From the NCBI GenBank assembly GCA_026260175.1, contig JAKCWW010000616.1:7894-71893 (forward strand): a stretch of DNA of 64,000 bases, in the 5' to 3' direction. Positions within the stretch are counted from its first letter, which is position 1, and each line of letters starts with the position of its first letter. This document shows, in pieces, positions 36,834 through 46,465 of the stretch. The notes below the pieces were generated by a model that was given only the letters and a program-made list of their open reading frames with translations, made no database searches and was not told the origin of the DNA. The stretch comes from Reticulitermes lucifugus (lineage: Eukaryota > Arthropoda > Insecta > Blattodea > Rhinotermitidae). Position numbers and translations under genes: made by a program.

Positions 36834-36877
36834 AACTCCTACATATTTCGGCACCGAGATGTCATCATCAGGGAGTT
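36834..36877 (-). ncRNA. Hammerhead-like motif, weak helix II
   Basis: The minus strand reads AACUCC / GGAGUU (helix I, 6 bp) around CUGAUGA and GAAAUAUGUA. Helix II (GACA/GUGCC) has one mismatch. It faces the plus-strand copy at 37503-37547, about 630 bp away. Confidence 0.4.
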
Positions 36878-37502
36878 ACCTGAACAAAGGCATACCAGGC
36901 CAGCATGCTTACGTAGGTATTGTGTCGCTTTCATTAAAATTATTAAAATAATTAGAATATTAATATTTTAAAATGCACAAGGTTAACTATCATAAGATCA
37001 CAATGTTGTAAATTTAAGTTTTTTAACGTGAGATGTGTCAGGCAGAAGTTTTCAGTTGTTTACACTCTTTGTGAAGCATGCATACATACATCTTTCTCGG
37101 TCTATTACGATCTGAAGTGAAACTGCTGGCAGCTGGCCCAAAATATTTTATAAATTTAAGCTTTACCACACCACAACGACCACAACAGCCACTAACAACG
37201 CAACATCTTACAACGAATACGGACTATAGTTTAATCAACGCCTCAACAATCTCAACATCAACACCGCAGCATCGTACAACGTACACAAAAGAATATAGAC
37301 TACAGTATAAAGAAACCAACGTTTTAACAGTTTTAAAATTGCTTTAGAAAATGCGACGATCTTAAGTGACGGCAACTCAGCACCCTACAAATAGTGTAGT
37401 GAATAAAACTGTCAGTGTAAAAATAACAACACTGACAAAACAATAGTGAATTAATAGTGCCAAATTGGACAACGTGAAGTGAAGTGTATATATATAATAC
37501 GT

Positions 37503-37547
37503 TACCCCTGATGATGGCCACAGAGGGGCCGAAACATATGTAGGGTA
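37503..37547 (+). ncRNA. Hammerhead-like motif, well formed
   Basis: UACCC / GGGUA form helix I. CUGAUGA (37508-37514), an extra U, GGCC/GGCC helix II with a 7-base loop, and GAAAC (37531-37535) follow. Then comes the tiny helix III AC/GU with loop AUAU and A at the predicted cleavage position (37542). This is the minimal type I hammerhead arrangement known from Penelope-like retroelements. The added U and lack of biochemical data keep confidence moderate. Confidence 0.5.
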
Positions 37548-39284
37548 CTAGTGAGAGACAAATCTTAATAGTGCACTCGTTGGTTAAGTGAGTGAAGAGA
37601 AATATTTGCAACGTCATAGGTTTTGCTCACGAACGCTCAATGAACCGGTGCTCGTATAAAGAACTCTGCGAGAAACGCATATAAAGTAGGAAGTAAAAGT
37701 GCTGTGTTGTAGTCCTACAGCTTAAAAACCAATTTTAGTACACGACACATCAGAAATAGTCTTGCTAGACTAATCTACGCTAGCCGATATAAGATTTTTG
37801 GATTTGAAATTTTACATTAGGTAAAGTCCATCATCAACGCTATGGTCAAAATGAGGTGCCAAGCTCGAATTCTACTCCTCATCTTCATCAAAGTTACGGC
37901 CAATAATATTTAATATCTATTGTAATTTGGCCGATTTTTGTAGTTCAGGCAGAATGATTCTGATGTTGATTAAAGGGTCTACGATTTGCGGTAAAATTCC
38001 TGAGTTGAGAGACTGGCTACTAATTGTTGAACTATAATTCTATGACAATTATGTGAGTATCGGGGAAGTTTAGTTTCGTTCGGACAATATACGTATATAG
38101 GCCTCTACGTTTATTGAAATATAGCAGTGTTATAGAATAGACTAGGAAATTATTTGGATAATGATAAGTCAACATACTATTCATCTCCGCATTCCCCATC
38201 GACTGTCCCAATACACCCGAAGAGACGAGACGTAATATTCCGGTAATAATGATAAGCTAAACAAGTAGCATGCGTGTCTGAAAGCGCGTACCGGTGTTTG
38301 ACGGAGAAAAATTGCAGTGGTGGCTGTCTACTGAGGTACGATAGGTTTTCCTGAGAACAGGGGCACCTACCCTGCCGAAATCGCTACCACCGAGTCAAGC
38401 TTAGAGGAGTCAATCGCACCCCTGGCTCGGGTAGGAGTCCAGTATGGGAAATAAAGGCCACAGTCGCAGGGAAATAGAAATGGTGTTGGTCAATAACTTA
38501 TCGTTCGGCTAAGCTACCATAACGACACTCCTTTTTTCGACAGGAAGGTGGGACCTGATCGACGCCCAGCAAGGCAATGAATAATACTGATATCAGAAGA
38601 AATGCTTAGTGGCTTTAGCTACATGATAACAGTACTGAGAAGTGTGTAAAGCTATAGTGCCTTGGATTCTTACGAATTTAATACCAAGCCAATGCATTCC
38701 AGAGTAAGCTAAATATCAATCTACATTCGAAGGGATATATGGAGGCGCTTTCTGTCGTCATAATGAAATCTAAGTCCTGAACAAGTGGCGACAGTGGGGG
38801 CAGGTATGAGGGCCTCAACGTGTGATAAGTATCAGATCTCTTACCGCACTGCTGGGCGCCACCGCTAATTAAAAGCAGAGGCAGGGGTTCCTCGTGACAT
38901 CACAGCTCATGATGAATAAAAGCGACCCCATCTCTGGTCAACGCTTCATACGAACTGCTATCTTTAAAGTACCTCTTTTTCTGTCATCCTACACAGGAGC
39001 TGCACTGGAGGTACCCAAACTGTGTTCATACAGTTCCTGAACCGGACACAGTCGGCTTCCTAATCGACCTATAAAAGCCCAGAATTTGGAATGTACGCGT
39101 CATTCTTTTTCCCCTGCAGTAAGCCTCTTCGTAGTTACGGATATGTGCGAAATGTGGCAGTGATGGTCCAGAACAGTGCGCTATGAAGCAGTCGAGAGGT
39201 AGGCCTGCCTGTACTTTGGTCGCTAATAGAACTCCTCATTGCAGCATCGACCTATAATGGCAAAAATTTAGTTTTAGGCATACA
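37548..39284. other. No recognised feature
   Basis: About 1.7 kb without identifiable repeats. A GC-richer block at 38280-38460 could be an unnamed repeat. Confidence 0.3.
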
Positions 39285-39575
39285 AGATTTGAGGTACTAA
39301 GGGCCGTGACTATGAACAATACCGACTTCTAGAATGTTACGCCATATAGTCTGACAGAAAAGTACGGATAATTCGGAGAAATGTTGTACCTCTACCTTCA
39401 GGGTAGAAAACTTGTACCTTAAAGTCGGAGTAAACATGTTCCTATCAATCTTACTATCCACCTACAAAATTAAATGGCGTCGCATCTCGCTCTTCTTCCT
39501 TGGTGGTGGAGGCACTACCGTCCTCCGACATTTATACCACATTTCACGCAGCATGTTCCAGAAGACGACAATCTT
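39285..39575 (+). repeat. Class 3 foldback repeat, extended copy
   Basis: AGATTTGAGGTACTAAGGGC, GAATGTTACGCCATATAGTC, TTCGGAGAAATGTTGTACC and TCTACCTTCAGGGTAG on the left. ATCCACCTACAAAATTAAAT, GGCGTCGCATCTC and CCAGAAGACGACAATCTTCC on the right. The spacing between the halves is increased. Confidence 0.65.
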
Positions 39576-39870
39576 CCTTGTTTCTAGACAGCAGCGCCGC
39601 TTAGACCGTTCTATCAAGCTGTCTTTGAAGACTTTTCAAGTTCATGGCCTGCCTACTCAGTAAGAAATGTAATTTAAGAGCACTAATCAAGAGCTTATCT
39701 GTGCAAGTCATAGTTGTAGACGGGAAGCGACGAATTATTAAGTTAAAATTTCAACGACCTTTATAACAGCTAAAATTTTATTCAGAGTTTTACTTAATGT
39801 TACTCATATTCCGTGCAATTACCTTCTATATACAAGTTTTACTTCAACTACTGCACAAAGCAATTTTTAC

Positions 39871-39916
39871 GCTCCTACATATTGCGGCTACATATTGTAG
39901 TCATCATCAGAGAGCC
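39871..39916 (-). ncRNA. Hammerhead-like motif, left arm (core altered)
   Basis: The minus strand has GCUCU/GGAGC helix I, CUGAUGA, an extra U and helix II CUACA/UGUAG closed by AUA, but GAAA has become GCAA. Helix II is conserved while the core is mutated. Confidence 0.4.
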
Positions 39917-39965
39917 ACAATATTACAAAGACATAATCAGCGCTGCTTATGTCTTTGTAATATTG

Positions 39966-40010
39966 GCTCCCTGATGATGGCTACAATACGTAGCCAAAAC
40001 ACGTAGGAGC
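39966..40010 (+). ncRNA. Hammerhead-like motif, right arm (core altered)
   Basis: GCUCC/GGAGC helix I, CUGAUGA (39971-39977), an extra U, and a perfect 6-bp helix II GGCUAC/GUAGCC with loop AAUAC. AAAAC replaces GAAAC, then ACGUA. The G12 position is changed, so catalysis would not be expected. Confidence 0.4.
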
Positions 40011-40059
40011 GTAAAACTTGCTTTCTGCAGTAGTTGAAGTAAAACTTGCATATTTTACT

Positions 40060-40145
40060 CAGAGATTTGATGTTCTGACAGCGAAAATGACAAAGAATCA
40101 AGTCATCTGGGATATGACGCCATGTTGATTTGTAAGTAGTTACTG
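40060..40145 (+). repeat. Class 3 foldback fragment
   Basis: TTTGATGTTCTGACAGCGAA, AGTCATCTGGGATATGACGC and CATGTTGATTTGTAAGTAGT follow the family order. Its antisense reads as 'TTYKSTWRHIPDDL', a peptide commonly produced by this repeat. Confidence 0.7.
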
Positions 40146-40186
40146 AGGCTCTGAAGGAGCTTTCTTCCTCCATTTTCTGGGCATAA

Positions 40187-40570
40187 GTGTTCTCACGACT
40201 ACTTATAACTTCGAACCAGACGCCGACCAGAAGATTCAGCCCGCAGCGCAGCCTGGCCCCCGATGGCAGTCTTGAAAGGCGAACTATCAGAAGCAGTGAC
40301 ATCGTCGAAGATTTTGAGGACGCTGCTTCCGACATGGATACATGGGAACCAGGCTATAACCTCGGGCTTAATCTACTGGACGCACACCGGCTGAAACCGA
40401 CGAACTACAAGCGTCTTGAGTTTCTGGCACTCCAGTCGGCTTCGCCCCTGCTGCATGTGGCCCGTGAATGTCTTCAACAAGGCCTGCAGCAAGAGGGCCT
40501 GCAGCAAGAATCTTCTCGGTCAACCGCGTTTTTCAGTTCAGGACGCCCTCTACTTTTAAGAACTTCATAG
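40187..40570 (+). CDS. Possible exon, unknown protein (low confidence)
   Basis: A 127-codon open stretch of higher GC content than its surroundings has no ATG at its start. It follows a pyrimidine-rich run ending CATAAG, which could be a splice acceptor. It reads 'SDIVEDFEDAASDMDTWEPG', 'LLDAHRLKPTNYKRLEFLAL' and a 'QQGLQQEGLQQES' repeat before the stop. The acidic, soluble character and even codon texture look more coding than neighbouring frames. No domain is recognised and no donor site is seen. Confidence 0.25.
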   Translation: MFSRLLITSNQTPTRRFSPQRSLAPDGSLERRTIRSSDIVEDFEDAASDMDTWEPGYNLGLNLLDAHRLKPTNYKRLEFLALQSASPLLHVARECLQQGLQQEGLQQESSRSTAFFSSGRPLLLRTS

Positions 40571-41320
40571 TAATCTAACAAACACCATCTGAGGGTTTTT
40601 TAGTTTTTCACCTGACTTTGGCCTAAATCGGAGAGCTGTCTACCTTCAGTAATCCACGATTTCCTCTTTTCAGTGATTTATCCTTATGAAGGAAAGTAGT
40701 CTGCTTTACACTCCAACCGCTTTCCCTCCGGGAAAGTAGCCACCATTAGAAATACCCACTGCCGAGAAAGCCTAAGGCCACAAGCTTGGCGACGAAGTGC
40801 TTGTGAAGAAAATAATCCCTCTACCAGGAATGTAACGTCCGCCATCTATCCCGAACCTGTCACGGCCAGTACTGCTGTGTGAAGGTGGCAGTTCGTAAAT
40901 ATCGAAATTTCGCCAACAGTCTCATTCTGTTGTATCAGTGTTTACTACTTACTTGCGAGGTGACATAAATTTTACTGTGTTCGAAATATAGGAACTGCTG
41001 AACTCTAACTTATCTAAAGCAGATACGAAACAAAATTTCACATTATTTTCCAGTTTAATAAAATTCAATCTACTGTACCAAAATAAAGCCTACTGACTGG
41101 AACGACTTGACAGAAAACAATAAAGCAATATAAACTAACTCTGTGTTGCTCTTACACAGAAGAACGTTCTGCAAGAGACCGAGGACGACAGAACACACTT
41201 TAAAATCGTCACTCCATTTGACAGCAGTCAGGAATAATCAAGGGGAGGCATATAGGTTAATGGGCCTAATCATTATTACACATAACGTATTTTCCCATTT
41301 TTACTGCGCATCTCTGTTTG
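40571..41320. other. No recognised feature
   Basis: Unannotated spacer. Confidence 0.35.
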
Positions 41321-41612
41321 TTTGGGCCGGGATAGCGTAGTTGGTATAGCGACTCGCTACGGGCTGAACGGTCCGGGAATCGAATCTCGGTGGGGGCGAA
41401 ATATTCCGCACCCGTCAAGAGAAGACCTGAGGCCCACCCAGCCTCCTGTATAATGGGCACAGGGTATCTTTATAGGGGTAAAGCGGCCGGGGCGTGGCGT
41501 TGGCTACGCACCCCCATCTAGCGCCGAAGTTAAAGAAACAGTAGAGCTATACTTCTACTCCCCCGCTGGGCCTTCATGGCTTGTTCTAGGGTGGAGTTTA
41601 AATTTAATTTAT
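41321..41612 (+). mobile_element. SINE-A, complete copy
   Basis: The tRNA-derived head is GGCCGGGATAGCGTAGTTGG (A-box) with TATAGCGACTCGCTACGGGC and B-box GGGAATCGAATCTCGG. The body runs GGCCCACCCAGCCTCCTG, GGTAAAGCGGCCGGGGCGTG and CCCCATCTAGCGCCGAAG. The 3' part is GTAGAGCTATACTTCTACTC and GGGCCTTCATGGCTTGTTCT. About 290 bp. This is the best reference copy for the family in the window. Transcription would be by RNA polymerase III from the head. Confidence 0.92.
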
Positions 41613-42834
41613 CCATTTTTTTTAAATCATTACAGACCCCACAACAACAAAATTCATATCGCCTGCTAAAAATTGATTATGATGGAAGATGTTTATGTCA
41701 ATTTGATATTCAAGAAAACTTCCACTGAAGCATAGTGTTATGCAACTTAATTCCTTAGTTTGAAAATCGTAGTTTCAATAATTCATCCGGATTCTCTGTC
41801 CATAAACCATTACTTTACAGGGAGTGTTCTCTATAGGCCCACCTGTAATGACAATTCGCCAGTACGGCAACTTCCTCTTTCTCTTAAAGAAAAATATTAC
41901 TCATTAGAATATCCTGTCAAATTCAAATTCGCCTTTACGTCATTATCTCAGTCTATATAGCTCCGATACAAGCGTGATTTATTAACAACGAAATGGAAAC
42001 AATTTAAATGGAGCAATCGTGTCCTAACGGGGGTAATGGTCCGCCGAAAACTGAAATTCGGTTGTGAAGCCCCACTGTCATTCACGCAATGCGTTTACAA
42101 AATGCTGTATAGAATGTGGAGGAAAATTCGTGTAACCTTCTTTTACAACGCACAACGTCAACATGAGAATTATACGTCACCGCCTACTGGATATCATGCC
42201 ACGATCAGAGTTGTAATTGGTATGGAGGAATAAGTACCGGGCTGTCAGATTTTTCGACCCTGGGAATCACCTAAAACAAAAGGCACTGGCTCCCCCTTCC
42301 CTTGTTCACATCAGGTGGCATGCTTCACAGTTGCTTTTAAAAATGAGCCATATACAGTTCCACTAGCTTCAATGTTTTATGCGCTGATAAAAGTATTTCG
42401 AATTAAGGAAATGTAACATAAGAATGATAACAATTGCATAAAAAGACCTTCATTTAACATTACTACGTTACTTAACTGAGAATGACAGTACGTGTGCGAT
42501 AAGCAGCATGGTAAAATGAGAACTGTATGCAAACTTTGAGCCGGAAAACGTCAAGGAAAGAATAACCGTAGAGATTAAAATGGGTGTCGCACGTAATTGA
42601 ATCTAGAAGGAAAAGACGTAGCACGTGGATGAGAACTGCAAATATCTAACATTTATCTGGAGAGTTGCATATGGGACATACAGTTTTAGATTAGAGGAAA
42701 ACATTAAAGTTGAATTTGATAAATTGGAGAGTCGGTCACTGATCGACCATTGCACCGCGCTCATCCGATTGTCTGTTGTGCATGTATTTTCTAAAAGTAT
42801 CCCTCAAGCATTCTTCTTCTTCGAATAAGGCCTA
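41613..42834. other. No recognised feature
   Basis: Unannotated AT-rich DNA. Confidence 0.35.
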
Positions 42835-44075
42835 GTACCTTCTTCAGTGGGGCCTTCTGGTAATCACTTACCGACATAAAATTAATGACATATCTTGCTC
42901 AGTGAGGCCTCCTGATAATCAGTTTTCCCCTACCTGGCGCGACAGCCCCTAGTGGGCTAGGACCTCCTCTTTGTCGAGGCATCACGATCACACTCAGACA
43001 CACCACACTCGGTAGGACTCCTCTGGACGAGTGATCAGCCCGACGCAGAGACCTCTAACTGACAACACACCACACTCAAAAGAGACAAACATTGATGCAT
43101 CCGGCGGGATTCGAACCCGCAATCCCAGCAAGACAGAGGCAGCAGACCCACACCTTAGACGGCGCGGCCACTGGGATCGGCTCTAATAATCACTTACTGA
43201 CATGAAAAGAATGTGGCGCCATACCTTGCTCAGTGGGGCCTTCTGATAATCACTTACTGACATGAAATGAATAATGAACAGTACCCTTCTCAGTGGGGCC
43301 TTCTGATATCACTTGATGAAATGAAGTGAATGAGGCGCCGTACCTTGCTCAGTGGGGCCTTCTGGAAATCACTTACTGACATGAAATTAATGACAGCAGT
43401 AGCTTGCTCATCGGGGCCTTCTGATAATCTCTTACTGACATGAAGGAATGAAGCGCACTACCCTTCTCAGTGGGGCCTTCTGATAATCACTTGGTGAAAT
43501 GAAATGAATGACAGCAGTACCTTACTCACTGGGGCCTTCTGGAAATCACCCACTGACATGAAATGACCTTGCTTATCGGGGCCTTCTGATAATCTCTTAC
43601 TGACATGAAGGAATGAATCGCACTAATCTTCTCAGTGGGGCCTTCTGATATTCACTTTGTGAAATGAAATGAATGACAGCAGTACCTTACTCAGTGAGGC
43701 CTTCATATAATCTCTTACTGACATGAAATCAATGAGGTGCCGTACCTGACTCAGTGGGGCCTTCTTGTAATCACTTACTGAAATTAAATCAATGAGGTGC
43801 CGTACCTTGCTCATTGGGGCCTTCTTGTAATCACTTACTGAAATGAAATGAATGAGGTGCGGTACCTTGCTCATTGGGGCCTTCTTGTAATCATTTACTG
43901 AAATGAAATGAATGAGGTGCCGTACCTTGCTCATTGGGGCCTTCTTGTAATCACTCACTGAAATGAAATGAATGAGGTGCCGTACCTTGCTCATTGGAGC
44001 CTTCTTGTAATCACTTACTGAAATGAAATGAATGAGGCGCCGTACCTTGCTGATAACCGCTTACTGAAATGATAT
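42835..44075. repeat. Satellite-like array, 60-bp unit, about 16 copies
   Basis: The unit reads TCAGTGGGGCCTTCTGATAA, TCACTTACTGACATGAAATG and AATGAGGCGCCGTACCTTGC. GGCCTTCT recurs near 42851, 43227, 43287, 43407, 43468, 43528 and then every 60 bp from 43637 to 43997. The right-hand units are most alike, so they are the newest. Because 60 is a multiple of three, the minus strand stays open for 120 codons as a 20-residue repeat (MSKVRHLIHFISVSDYKKAP). An SINE interrupts the left end. Confidence 0.95.
42924..43182 (-). mobile_element. tRNA-derived SINE (fourth family) inside the 60-bp array
   Basis: The minus-strand head GCCGATCCCAGTGGCCGCGC, CGTCTAAGGTGTGGGTC and B-box GCGGGTTCGAATCCCGCC resemble a tRNA-Leu-type start. 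The body continues to CGCGCCAGGTAGGGGAAAA near 42924. Array sequence ends at GATAATCAG on the left and resumes at TAATAATCAC on the right, consistent with a target duplication of about 7-8 bp (ATAATCA). Confidence 0.82.
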
Positions 44076-44924
44076 GGAGTCTTAGGTGACTAAATTTTGC
44101 GTCAGCTAAAACTTCGCAACCGCAGATGTGTGGGGCTGTTTAATTTGTTATGGTACCTTTCTCGCGTCGTATATTTACGCCTACCAGTCTCAATTTGAAT
44201 AGGTAACTTTAAGGTGACTATTACTGTAAGCAGTCCTACCAATTGTAGACTGCATCTCAGAAACGAAATATGGTGTGAGCCTGTGGATTGGATTTAACTG
44301 GCTCAGGATAGGTTACAAGGTATGCTTTCATGAACACGGTAATGAATCTTGTGGAATCATAAACGCGAAGACCTTTTGTTCGGGTAAGTAGCCATCAACT
44401 TTTCAAGGAAGAGTCTACACCATGAAGTTAATCATGAATATGCATAAGGGTTTTCTACACATTCTTTATAACCTACTGTACCAACTCACGGGCCTCTTTG
44501 TGCGTCTCTTTTGTGTGCAGTTTCAAGAGCGAAATTATGGCTTGATCAATTCCTTATCCCGCGCGTCCTCTACTGGATGAATACGAGGGAGGGACAAGCC
44601 CGCGCACTCGGAAGTTTGTCACTAGTCTCCTTGCCGGCTAAGGGTGGAAACACACAAGAGGGTGCAACACATTCTTCTTCTCTCTAAAGCAGGGATGTCA
44701 AATTTACAACCAGAGGGAAAAATATTGCTCAAATCCAACAGATGTTAAGATCCTTGTTCGGCACCGGAAAACTTTATGCTTAAGCACGGTTTGGATTTAT
44801 GTACTGGTTCCTCTATAAGAAAGCCATTGTGTATTTGGACTGCATTTTCCTTAACCATGAGAGACATCGAATGACAGAAAGAATAATGGGTTTAATTAAA
44901 GTTGACTCAACTGTACTGAGATTA
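44076..44924. other. No recognised feature
   Basis: Unannotated. Confidence 0.35.
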
Positions 44925-45060
44925 CGATCTTCTGAGATATGACACCGTGTAATTTGGTAGATAATTACATACGTTTCCAAGCAGCAGGTTCCTCCGAGAC
45001 GTTGGTAACGATCTACCAAATACAAGGCGTCATTATTTCAAAAGAACGTAGTATCAATGC
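44925..45060 (+). repeat. Class 3 foldback repeat, compact copy
   Basis: GATCTTCTGAGATATGACAC, CGTGTAATTTGGTAGATAAT, AGCAGCAGGTTCCTCCGAGA, CGTTGGTAACGATCTACCAA and ATACAAGGCGTCATTATTTC. TTTGGTAGAT and ATCTACCAAA form the inverted arms. This is the clearest complete unit of the family. Confidence 0.85.
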
Positions 45061-45574
45061 CCACATCCACGAGAACCATATAAGTTTTTCAACTGTAGTC
45101 TGCTGGGAATTTCCGATTTTCAGTAAACAAACAAAACAAATCAAAACGCAAACAGGGGTGGATACACGTAGGCCTACTCTTGCGGAGTTACAGTATTACC
45201 ATAGGCGTTCGCTACAATTTTGTGTTAGCTTATCTGTGTGACCACACTGTTAATTTATTTTATATATTAAGCTACGAGTATTAATTCATATAAGCCTACA
45301 AACCAATTGCTGAATGCTAAAACACTTTGCAGGTCGAAATTGTTTTCCTTGTATTTAGTTTAACATTAATAATATTAAAAATATTTCAACTAAATATAGT
45401 AGACGTTAACGATATTTCTGCTATTTTTATGTAGGCAAACAAGTGGTTTTATGATACGTCGCTTCCGAAGGAAACCGGTAACTTAAATTTGAGCTACAAA
45501 TATGACTACTACTTTACATTCAAATCCATAGGGCTCTTGACGATGGTATATGACTTACTGAAGTAATAATTCTT

Positions 45575-45625
45575 CTTGGACTGCTTGACCCTTGAAGATG
45601 GGACCGATAGGTTTTCCCGAAACGT
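45575..45625 (+). repeat. Class 2 foldback end (single arm)
   Basis: GCTTGACCCTTGAAGATGGG, ACCGATAGGTTTTCCCGAAA and CGTCGGTAAATAA match the right arm of the palindrome at 21669-21881. No opposite arm is nearby. Confidence 0.85.
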
Positions 45626-45726
45626 CGGTAAATAACTATCAACCTACATGCGTTACATCCTAGAATATCTTATCTGAAGTAATGTTATTTCTTTGGATCT
45701 TTCCATCGTCTAATTACTTAATGAAG

Positions 45727-45768
45727 TACTACATTTCGGAAGCCGACTCTGCTTCCGTCTTCAGGTAA
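45727..45768 (-). ncRNA. Hammerhead-like motif with perfect helix II
   Basis: The minus strand reads CUGAAGA, extra C, helix II GGAAGC/GCUUCC (6 bp, loop AGAGUCG), GAAAU, GUA. Helix I is short (UAC/GUA). The extra base is in the same place as in the other copies although its identity differs. Confidence 0.42.
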
Positions 45769-46047
45769 AGGAATATCAAATAAAATTGCAGACATTCTCA
45801 AAAACGATGTATCATTAACAGAAGTTTGATACGTAATATAACATGCACAGTTAATTAAGCTCTGCAACTTTACTTTGAAAACGCTTACAATATTATGCAT
45901 GAATTTTTAAATGGCTGAAATAGAAATCAGACTCCCAGCGCTATGCTGTTTGATGGGTCTAGCCCAAAAGCACAATAAGAAGCTTTGTAACAACAGCCCA
46001 ATGAAGTGCAAAGGAAAAAAGTTATTCTCTTGCCCAATTAAGCAGCT

Positions 46048-46240
46048 GGGTGAGTGGACGGGTAGTTCCACGCATTCTTAGCTTTGACACTAGATGATTG
46101 TGAGTGGTCAGCCTCGCGCCCTGGCCGTTTACCGTCGGTGAAAGGTCCCTCGATACCCATTCAATCAGAGACTTTGCGGGCCCCAGATCCAGTCTGGATG
46201 TTGTAAATAAGAAAAGTATCTCTAACCCCAGCCAAATATC
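46048..46240 (-). repeat. SINE-B, partial
   Basis: GTAGTTCCACGCATTCTTAG, GTGAGTGGTCAGCCTCGCGC, CCTGGCCGTTTACC, GATACCCATTCAATCAG and GGGCCCCAGATCCAGTCTGG match SINE-B on the minus strand. The head is lost. Confidence 0.75.
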
Positions 46241-46359
46241 TAACTCCGATTATTCAGTCATCCAGGCCAGTCCCAACAATATCCTAGTACTGCAATAAAT
46301 GAAGTTCGTGGCAAATGCCTCATCCAGACAGGAAGTGTGTAGACTCAACTCTTATAGTA

Positions 46360-46465
46360 TGCGACGCCGTGTTGTTGAGCTACTCGCCCAAAGACACAGC
46401 GGCACATCCAAAGAGCCTGGATCTTCAGCAACACCGCTCCGATAACCTCAAATCTCGCAGGAAGC
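46360..46465. repeat. Class 3 foldback scrap
   Basis: GCGACGCCGTGTTGTTGAG, then GATCTTCAGCAACACCG and GATAACCTCAAATCTCGCAG. Confidence 0.5.

Larger units (their letters stand above)
39833..40049. repeat. Foldback element, arms about 100 bp, hammerhead-like ends
   Basis: CAAGTTTTACTTCAACTACT at the left is inverted in AGTAGTTGAAGTAAAACTTG at the right. The centre is CTTTGTAATATTG and its inverse, with a loop of about 15 bp around CAGCGCTG. Both arms carry the CTGATGATG half and the ACGTAGGAGC half of the motif. Confidence 0.93.

Noticed and set aside
41323-41395. tRNA gene
   Set aside because: A- and B-boxes are present but the acceptor stem does not close and the sequence continues into the SINE body; it is a SINE head.
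43083-43181. tRNA-Leu gene on the minus strand
   Set aside because: Head of a SINE inserted in the satellite; no matching acceptor stem.
43632-43994. 120-residue frame with 20-residue repeats as a protein-coding gene
   Set aside because: The repeat is fully explained by a 60-bp satellite whose length is a multiple of three; no start context or transcript evidence.
42835-44075. CRISPR array
   Set aside because: Repeats are contiguous 60-bp units with no unique spacers and the context is a eukaryotic genome.
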